From positions 1-56,786 of the forward strand of contig JALJEE010002383.1 of the NCBI GenBank assembly GCA_023231475.1: DNA of 56,786 nucleotides. The letters run 5' to 3'. Position 1 is the first letter of the stretch, and every line of letters starts with the position of its first letter. This DNA comes from Seison nebaliae. Taxonomy: Eukaryota; Rotifera; Pararotatoria; Seisonacea; Seisonidae. Shown here in pieces: positions 50,115 to 56,786 of this stretch. Made by a program: the position numbers and the translations under genes. Under the pieces are notes generated by a model, which had not been told where the DNA came from, searched no databases, and saw nothing but the letters and a program-made list of their open reading frames with translations.

Positions 50115-50284
50115 TCAAATTTGTCAAGAAAAACAAATAATAATAAAATATATTTTATATCGGACTTAATGGGAAGAGAAACACCTGACGAGCATTTATC
50201 GCTTTGTCTCCTACACGTTATTCTTTATTTAACTTTTAATATATTTTTTAGTTGATTTTTACTACTTCTCTTGACAATTATTGA

Positions 50285-50965
50285 TCAGTTTTCTTTTGGT
50301 TTTGGAACTTTTTTAACTCTAAATGTATTAACTTTTGATTTGATGTTGGGTAGATAACTGGGTAGTCGCAATTTCTTATAATCAAATTTATTTGTTTTAT
50401 CTTTCATCAGTTTGTACTCCCTTAATACTTGGGCTCTCGTTTGACATATATCTGATCTCCTTTTCATTCGACCAGTCAGTTCATCTTCTATCGCCTGTCG
50501 TTTCTTATTTCTTTCATACCATTGATTCCCATAATAATTTTGGATTATCTCCGTCATATCATGACCATTTGCCGTCTTTACACCATGTACTAACGCCGGA
50601 AGAACAGTCGCTTTAGTTTCTTCAGAACATTCCTTTGGGGCAACTCCAGCCATGATCCTCTTATATGCACACATATTTTGTGATGGGACTTGTTGACGAA
50701 TTTGACTCTTATTTAAAGCAATATAATCTCTCGTTTCATATTTCTTCCTTTTCTTTATATCTTCAGATGCATCATAATAAATATTAACAGGTTCGCTTAT
50801 CTTCGTTTTGGCACCATATGTCGTGCTAATATGTGGAAGTTCAGCATTCGTAAAAACTACCTTTCCAAGAATATCTTTTTGTAGTAAACAATTCTGCAAC
50901 ATTGATTTACGTTTGACACCTAATTCGCCGGTTTTCGTATCAGCATAAAAATCGTTGAAGGGCAT
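50285..50965 (-). CDS. CFAP77-like ciliary microtubule-associated protein
   Basis: Intronless, 226 residues, basic. KRKSMLQNCLLQKDILGK, a TYG element, and RDYIALNKSQIRQQVPS resemble conserved parts of CFAP77, an outer-doublet microtubule protein of motile cilia and flagella (recalled pattern: bases around NPLL..LGK, TYG, and DFVALNR.AV). The C-terminal half has further basic helices. The match is by motif memory only; another sperm-tail microtubule protein is possible. It begins about 1 kb beyond the lipase start, on the same strand. Confidence 0.55.
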   Translation of the reverse strand: MPFNDFYADTKTGELGVKRKSMLQNCLLQKDILGKVVFTNAELPHISTTYGAKTKISEPVNIYYDASEDIKKRKKYETRDYIALNKSQIRQQVPSQNMCAYKRIMAGVAPKECSEETKATVLPALVHGVKTANGHDMTEIIQNYYGNQWYERNKKRQAIEDELTGRMKRRSDICQTRAQVLREYKLMKDKTNKFDYKKLRLPSYLPNIKSKVNTFRVKKVPKPKEN

Positions 50966-51189
50966 AGTGAAAGAAAAATTTTATGAATAAAAATTCGAAG
51001 TGAAAATTTTTATGGGCCAATCTTAATTTCAATCCACTTTTTTAATCTATGTCTTTACTATCAATTCTTCTCGCCAACTACTAGATAAGAAATATCATTT
51101 AAATTATACGAATAATCATTTACTGAAAAATAAATAATATAATTATTATAACATAAATTATAAGTTAATAATTTTAAAGGATAAAACTT

Positions 51190-53335
51190 TCTTTCATAAA
51201 TCCATAAATCCTCTCCGATCTTTGGAAGTCACTCAAGTTCGACGTCATTTCTTTACAAGAAACGTGGCTAAGATCCCCCCCAATTCTCTCACACAATTAT
51301 TTTCACATCATATATATCTTTCACCGGCTACTCCTTCTAATGGGAGGCTGGGCAAAGATGTTCGTCAGGAATGGTCATATTTATTAGGAAATCGTTACCA
51401 TCCTCCGGTTTCAGAATCCATTCTGAGTCTATTTGCTCGATCATGATAAACAATGTATTCTTTGTGAACTTCTATAGAGATACCTATAGGAAAACAGTTA
51501 CAACGATGATGTTGGAACAATTCATGTCAGAGGAATATGTTGATAAATCCTTCATAATTGTAGGAGACTTCAATCTCTATCCTATGGATATTGAGTTATT
51601 ATTAGAAAGTGGAAAGAATCTGTTATCCAATTTCAACGTTCACTTCATAAATCTTGAATTATGTGGCAAATCTTCTTTTTCCTTCCAATCGTTAAATGGG
51701 AAGTCTTGGATCGATCACATCATTATTTCTAAACATCTAACATTGATGTAAGTATCAACATCGTAAGTATGAATATTGATGAATGTGCTATTTCCGATCA
51801 ATTCAGAGTATCTGATCATTTCGCAATTATCTTGAGAGAGTTTCGCACGTTTAGAAGTAATGAGTAATAGTAATAATAATATTGATGATGATAAATCATT
51901 TATGATTCCAATATGCAAAAATGATAGATTATTATTGAACGGAGTTGAAAATATTAATAGTCATTATTTTAAATCGAGTCATGAAGTAATTGATAAACTA
52001 AAATCTACTGGTTCATTTCGCAAAGCTTGTCTTAGGAACGGTGGATCCTTCAATAAAAACATTTCAAACTTAGAGGGCATTAGACATTTGAAAAAAGATA
52101 TGATATCTGCAAATCGTCTATATCGAAATGAGAACTCACAGGAAACATTTTCTAATAGGAAAATTGCTCGAAAGAAGTTCCGACATGCAGTTCTTGATCT
52201 ATTAAGAAAAGCTGAGGAACAGAAATATGAGAGAATTGTTCATGTAAACAACACGTCGAACTTCTGATCACTGATGAGAAGAAATGGATGAAATACTTCG
52301 AATATTAGAATTGAAGATTTCGAGGAAGATTTGGGGTACACACGAACACGAACAAAAATGGACTGTTCTCGAATATAATTGTAATGTCTCGTTTTTGAAA
52401 ATCAGTTGACAACAACGAAATACATTGTTCTTATTTCGTTCACGAACGCTCTATAAAAATTTTACAAAATTTCCCAAAAAGAATTAAAAATGAATCAAAA
52501 TGACATGTATACAATGACAATTTCAATTGCAAAATTTTTATAAAATTCTTATAGAAAACGTTATAGCTTATGCAAATGATATTCTCGTTTGGTCCAACAA
52601 CGTCCGTCAGTGTAAAAGAATGGTCGATTTTATCAGTGTTCGATTAGCTATTATTGGAATCAAATGTAATGAGAGTAAATCGCTTAGTTTCTCAAATATC
52701 TCCAAATTTCCGTCTCGTCATGATTTGCAGAAATTAATGGGAAAAGAAGTCTGCTTCCTTGGATGTCAGATCGATTCGAAAAGAAGAAGTTCGGCATTCC
52801 ATCTACTCATTCCATCATCGTTTTTTTCTATTAAATTAAAATTGAAACTATTCGTTGGGTACTGTTGTGACTTTTATGGGTTATCAGTTTCTATCTCGAA
52901 TACGAAGAAACCATTACGATGTCTTGATCATGCATACAGTAGAACAGTTCGGATGATACTCTGTTGTCATAAACTTTTTAACGGAGCATTTATGTTCACG
53001 ATCTGCGAATTGACTTCTTTGCCGTTACTCCTGGTGCAGATGTACCTGAAGGTAGTTGGTTCTGTTCGCAGGTCGACAATTTCAGTTCCAACATATATTC
53101 AATATGAGAGTTTCTCGTCTCCTCTCAAATTTTTCTGTCGATATTATTAAATTACTAATTTAATACTAATAAATCAAATAACTTAATAATAATTTTACTT
53201 ATTATTGTTGTGAACGAATTTCAACATTATTGCCTATGTGTCTGATTCACTCAAGAACCATATTGCAACAGGCAAGAATCTTATTTCAAATAACTCCTTT
53301 TAAGGAGTTATCTTTTTCTCTTTTTAATTTACTCC
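51190..53335 (+). mobile_element. Decayed non-LTR (LINE) retrotransposon, second copy
   Basis: Same family and orientation as the copy at 1-1040. The AP-type endonuclease is recognisable across broken frames: DVISLQETWL at about 51240, GDFNLYP near 51562, SWIDHIIIS near 51707 and SDHFAI near 51810. A basic linker frame follows at 51860-52267. The N-terminal part of the reverse transcriptase is lost: 52270-52530 shows no RT sequence. The frame 52527-53150 carries AYANDILVW (YADD-type box with Asn in place of the first Asp) and the C-terminal part shared with copy 1. The 3' hairpin AACTCCTTTTAAGGAGTT lies at about 53294. Multiple breaks show it is inactive. Confidence 0.88.
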
Positions 53336-53460
53336 GTGAGGATTTGATATGAATAGAAAAAATAAATAAAATTCGACGTTGTTTCAAGTGTAAAAGTTTA
53401 TTTATAAGAATGAAGTTGTTTTATAAAAATATGAAAATGGTTCGCACTTAATTTCATTGA

Positions 53461-54678
53461 CTACATAAACACATTTCCATCGATTATCGATTGAGAATAC
53501 TCAGGAGATATGAATCCATTTTGGATATTAGATTTTATTGAACTAAACATTCGTTTCATTCGACCATCCTTTTCACTCTTTTCCTGTGCTAGATACATTT
53601 GATGATGAGAATTGTTTGTGTCGATGATTAATTGAGATGGACCGTCATATGATACGAATTCTGACCATTCATCTGACTTGTTGGGTAATCGATTCTCGAT
53701 TGACTTCAAACAAGACTTTATACAAGAATGAAAATCAGAAAATGTTTTTCTTCCACAATGTTCACAATTGTTAAATTTTTATATTATGAACAAATGTGCA
53801 AAACAGAAATTTTAGAAGATTGAAAGTTATTAAACATGTTATTGAAAACTGAAATTAATTAGCATTAGCTCCAGTTAATAATAGAATGGAATTATATTAG
53901 AAGATCTCAATAGAGAAAAGGGAAGAGAAAGAATTGGAACCTTAAAATAATTTTTATAGATCCATCAATTATCCAACGTCGTAGAAGTATGAAGGATAAA
54001 AAATGGTATAATCGATAAATAACTAATTCTATGAGGGATGTTCATATGGAATAGAATCCGAAGAAAAGCGTTCCTACTACTACAAGCAGGTAATAGAGAA
54101 GATAAAGTAAAATTTAATTAACATATTCCTTTGTCGACAGTAGATTGATAGGTGACATCACCGTTTCACCGACTTGTGGTTGGGAGGACGGGTTCCCAAT
54201 TTTTATCGGTTTCAGTAGATCATTCGATGACATTGAATGTTTCTCATTTTTCATTAATAACTCATTCTCCAACAACAATGAACATGATGATTTGGTGGGA
54301 GATATTGTTAACTAAAAATCGTAACAAAGTTATTAGTTTGGAGGAGAAAAGCACCTTCGAGTCCTTTTTGGATAAATTCAAAGACTTATTCAATAACTTC
54401 TTCAATTGTTCTTCATATTCCAAGTCGGATAAATGTGGAACTGAACTTTAAATAAGACAAGAAGTTAATGAAATAGGAAATATAGTGCCAAACTTTTTCA
54501 TCGATGGATGTCTATTTAAAACGTCATCGAATGAGATATAATCGACCGTGTTCAATTCCATATCGACATCAGAATAAAATGATTCCGAATCAGTCGAAAT
54601 CGTTTTATCGAATTCTTTCAATAATGATTCGTAGTTAAATAAAGAAGCATCCATTTCTTCGGGAGATGTGATCTCCAT
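53461..54678 (-). CDS. Unrecognised multi-exon gene
   Basis: Start at 54678 (MEITSPEEMDASLFNYESLL, acidic and Ser-rich). A 2-nt phase at AAA AA|GTTTGG joins an exon reading VPHLSDLEYEEQLKKLLN, then by phase 0 one reading NELLMKNEKHSMSSNDLL. The 3' exon (about 53730-53461) reads NRLPNKSDEWSEFVSYDGPS to GNVFM and stop. Upstream of that exon the frame CEHCGRKTFSDFHSC looks like a C2HC finger but has no acceptor before it. The junction between the middle exons and the 3' exon is unresolved, so two genes cannot be excluded. No family recognised. Confidence 0.45.
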
Positions 54679-54778
54679 TGAAATTGAATAAAATAAAAAT
54701 CAAATTCTGGAGAAAAAAAACGAACAAAAATTTTTTAGAAATTTCATCAGTAGATAAAATGTTTTTATTAAAAGAATT

Positions 54779-55696
54779 TTATTGATCAATTAATGTTCCA
54801 CGTTTCTGTCTACCAATCGTTGTTGTTGTTGACGTTTGATCGATATTTTTATCATTGAGGGAAGAATCGGTGAAACTTAAACAATTGTTATTACTAGTAG
54901 TGGTGGTAGAGGACAAAACATTCTTCCTATTAAGTGCTCCATTTATGACTTGGAGATTCATTTGATATGCATATGAATAATCATGAGATCCTAATTCGAT
55001 ATCAGCTTCATCAATATCTTCGATAACGTCCGTTCGTTCTCTCTTTTCAATTCGACGAGTATGTCCTTTGTTCTTACGATCTAATTGTTGATTATTTATA
55101 TTATTAATATTATCAATCAATTTCAATTCATTATTATTATTCTTATTCTTCTTCTCATTATTATTATTATTCATATCACCATTATTCGATCGATATCGAT
55201 GAACAACTTGATTGGCAATACTTCCCAAATTCGGTTTCACTTGTAATTGATACATCGAACAATTGTTGTTACTCAACGGACAATTATCTAAAAGGGAATT
55301 ATGAAGAATGAAAGTAAATCGATTTGATGTCTCTTCTTTTTCATGTTCATAAAATATTGGTAACGAACATTTTTGACAATGTCGTCGATATTGCACCTCG
55401 ATATAACCGGAAAGACGTTGGAGAAAAATTTTCGTTCGTTTTCCATCTGCCAATAACTTATGAATATTCACTGAATGATCGATCAATCGTGATTTATCTC
55501 GAGGACGTAAAGGAAGTTTATCGAGTTGCGTGTCAATTATCAAAATCATTTGACCACAAATACAATAATAAGTATTCAACGGTTTATCTCTTTGGTCATT
55601 CTGCATTCCATAATCGTTCCTGTGACGAAAGTGATGATTACGTTTTCGACTCTGAGATTTGTTCAAATTATTACCGGAATTTTTATGAGATGCCAT
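54779..55696 (-). CDS. STEEP1: STEEP1 (CXorf56) homologue with Asn-rich insert
   Basis: Intronless, 305 residues (human 222). KPLNTYYCICGQMILIID, LDKLPLRPRDKSRLID and VQYRRHCQKCSLPIFY match the conserved N-terminal domain, including two CxxC-like cysteine pairs. The C-terminus RGTLIDQ matches the family end KGTLIDN. In between, an Asn-rich low-complexity insert (about residues 170-200) and a Ser/Thr run explain the extra length. Vertebrate STEEP1 promotes exit of STING from the ER; it is also reported as spliceosome-associated. The invertebrate role is unknown. Confidence 0.88.
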   Translation of the reverse strand: MASHKNSGNNLNKSQSRKRNHHFRHRNDYGMQNDQRDKPLNTYYCICGQMILIIDTQLDKLPLRPRDKSRLIDHSVNIHKLLADGKRTKIFLQRLSGYIEVQYRRHCQKCSLPIFYEHEKEETSNRFTFILHNSLLDNCPLSNNNCSMYQLQVKPNLGSIANQVVHRYRSNNGDMNNNNNEKKNKNNNNELKLIDNINNINNQQLDRKNKGHTRRIEKRERTDVIEDIDEADIELGSHDYSYAYQMNLQVINGALNRKNVLSSTTTTSNNNCLSFTDSSLNDKNIDQTSTTTTIGRQKRGTLIDQ

Positions 55697-55957
55697 TCGG
55701 ATGAGTTCATTCGTTATTTTTATGTAAATTTCGTTCGTATATTCTCAAAAAATAACTTCAGATTTTTAAAGAAAAAATTTTACAATAAATCTGAGAGATA
55801 ATTCCAATTAAAAAGGTTAAGCTTCTCTGAACATAAAATCGAATATTTCCAATAAATAAATTGATTGAACTAACATAAATACTGACTCAAAATGAGCCGA
55901 AGTATGAGCGATGTTTATTCAATTTCATATCTTCGGCACATGCTCTGTAGGTAACCG

Positions 55958-56109
55958 GAATGTAGACAAATTTTTTTACAAAAAAGGCATTTAGACCGTA
56001 GCCAAATCTTTTTTTTTCATTTGGAACGTAGCGAAATCTTTTTTTCTCATTTGGAACTAAGACAAATCTTTTTTTCTCATTTGGAACGTAGACAATTTGT
56101 CTACATTCC
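55958..56109. repeat. Module array bounded by perfect inverted repeats
   Basis: Starts GGAATGTAGACAAATT and ends with its exact reverse complement AATTTGTCTACATTCC. Inside, four or five units of about 33 bp repeat: GGAACGTAGACAAATC followed by T6-T9 and CTCATTT. No coding capacity. Confidence 0.9.
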
Positions 56110-56569
56110 TAGATTCGTTCTGTAAATAAGCAAGTCATATCCAGTCTGAATTTTTTTAAATTCTATATATCTATGAATATGAAAAATAAATTCTAAGAAA
56201 AACTAATTTTCATTGGTCTTCTGTGTAGTAGAAATCTTCTAATGTAAACTCAAACAATATTTTCTCATGGACCACATTCATAGCCCTATTATCATCAACT
56301 CGATGTGATAACCAATATCATACGGTTAAAATGCATGTTGTATTTTAGTAATGATTTAATTTTCGACAATTTTAATTTCTGTTGATTGATCTCATTACAG
56401 CCAGTGATATGAGATTTACCTACGGTCGTAGTGAGAAACATTTTGAGTACTGTTATTTGGAGTTTCGATTCTGAAATTTATGAGTACATTACGAACGGGT
56501 ACTAATTTATGGTTTAAATATTAATATAAAGGATTCATAAAGGTTTCCCATGTACCCTGTTGGAATTGG

Positions 56570-56760
56570 TGAAAGGAGTTAACCTTTAAGGAGTAGTTAA
56601 CCCATACTCATCGAAAAAGAAAGATGTTAACCCTCTTTTCCCAAAGAAGAAAGATGTTAACCCTCTTTTCCCAAAAAAGAAAGAAGTTAACCCATTTTCC
56701 ATGGAAAAAGGAAGAAGTTAACCCAGTATTCAATGGAAAAAGAAAGAAGTTAACCTCTCT
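56570..56760. repeat. Tandem ~30-bp repeat with GTTAAC core
   Basis: Six or so units, each with AAGAAAGA(T/A)GTTAACCC and a C/T-rich or CATGG-containing spacer, ending near the window edge. The first units (56576-56600) contain GGAGTTAACC and GTAGTTAACC. The core GTTAAC is itself a palindrome. Confidence 0.9.
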
Positions 56761-56786
56761 GGAATTTTAGTTTAAGCAGAAAATGA

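Noticed and set aside
53740..53765. C2HC-like zinc finger (CEHCGRK...HSC) upstream of the 3' exon at 53461
   Set aside because: An in-frame stop lies just upstream and no acceptor lies between, so the finger cannot be shown to be translated.
53950..54020. Plus-strand stretch reading SIIQRRRSMKDKKWYNR before a stop
   Set aside because: It looks like a terminal exon after a TTTTATAG acceptor, but no upstream plus-strand exon can be found.

Overview
The window is nuclear DNA of an animal with a small, compact, AT-rich genome (about 30% GC by eye). Genes lie on both strands with short spacers. Most introns are only 45-65 nt, start GTT/GTA and end in AG. The genes are plainly metazoan: muscle myosin heavy chain, p70 S6 kinase, eIF2-alpha, Exo70, ALG1, LC8 dynein light chain, STEEP1 and SMCR8. 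Four sperm, cilium or mitochondrial-quality genes (SPATA18/MIEAP, SPATA1-like, LEKR1-like, CFAP77-like) suggest a lineage that keeps flagellated cells. Mutually exclusive myosin exons suggest a protostome-type invertebrate. I cannot name the species.

Left part (1-15.4 kb): a decayed non-LTR retrotransposon; an unrecognised four-exon secreted cysteine-containing protein; S6K; LC8 (minus); Exo70 in 11 exons; an intronless short-chain dehydrogenase resembling bacterial 3-hydroxybutyrate dehydrogenase with a mitochondrial-type leader; two neighbouring three-finger (Ly6-type) genes (minus); an SMCR8-like gene split into at least nine small exons; and an intronless secreted protein.

Middle (15.4-35 kb): LEKR1-like coiled coil (minus), eIF2-alpha (plus), SPATA18/MIEAP (minus), ALG1 (plus), SPATA1-like with an IQ-type motif (minus), a GC-richer island between short direct repeats, a small single-pass membrane protein (minus), and a foldback element made of ~30-bp modules.

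35.1-47.6 kb is one muscle myosin heavy chain gene (minus), the centrepiece. From exon phases I resolve two alternative switch-1 exons, three alternative exons before loop 2, two S2-hinge exons (one frameshifted), a possible 10-codon loop-1 microexon and two alternative 3' terminal exons. Its 3-kb central intron also holds two extra coding exons, exactly in phase with the rod, that would make a headless myosin rod protein (like Drosophila MRP or molluscan myorod/catchin) with a ~327-residue unique N-terminus. This is the most interesting item.

Right part (48.8-56.8 kb): a pancreatic-type lipase (minus), CFAP77-like (minus), a second copy of the same retrotransposon with its endonuclease domain, an unrecognised multi-exon gene (minus), STEEP1 (minus), and two further arrays of ~30-bp modules at the window end.
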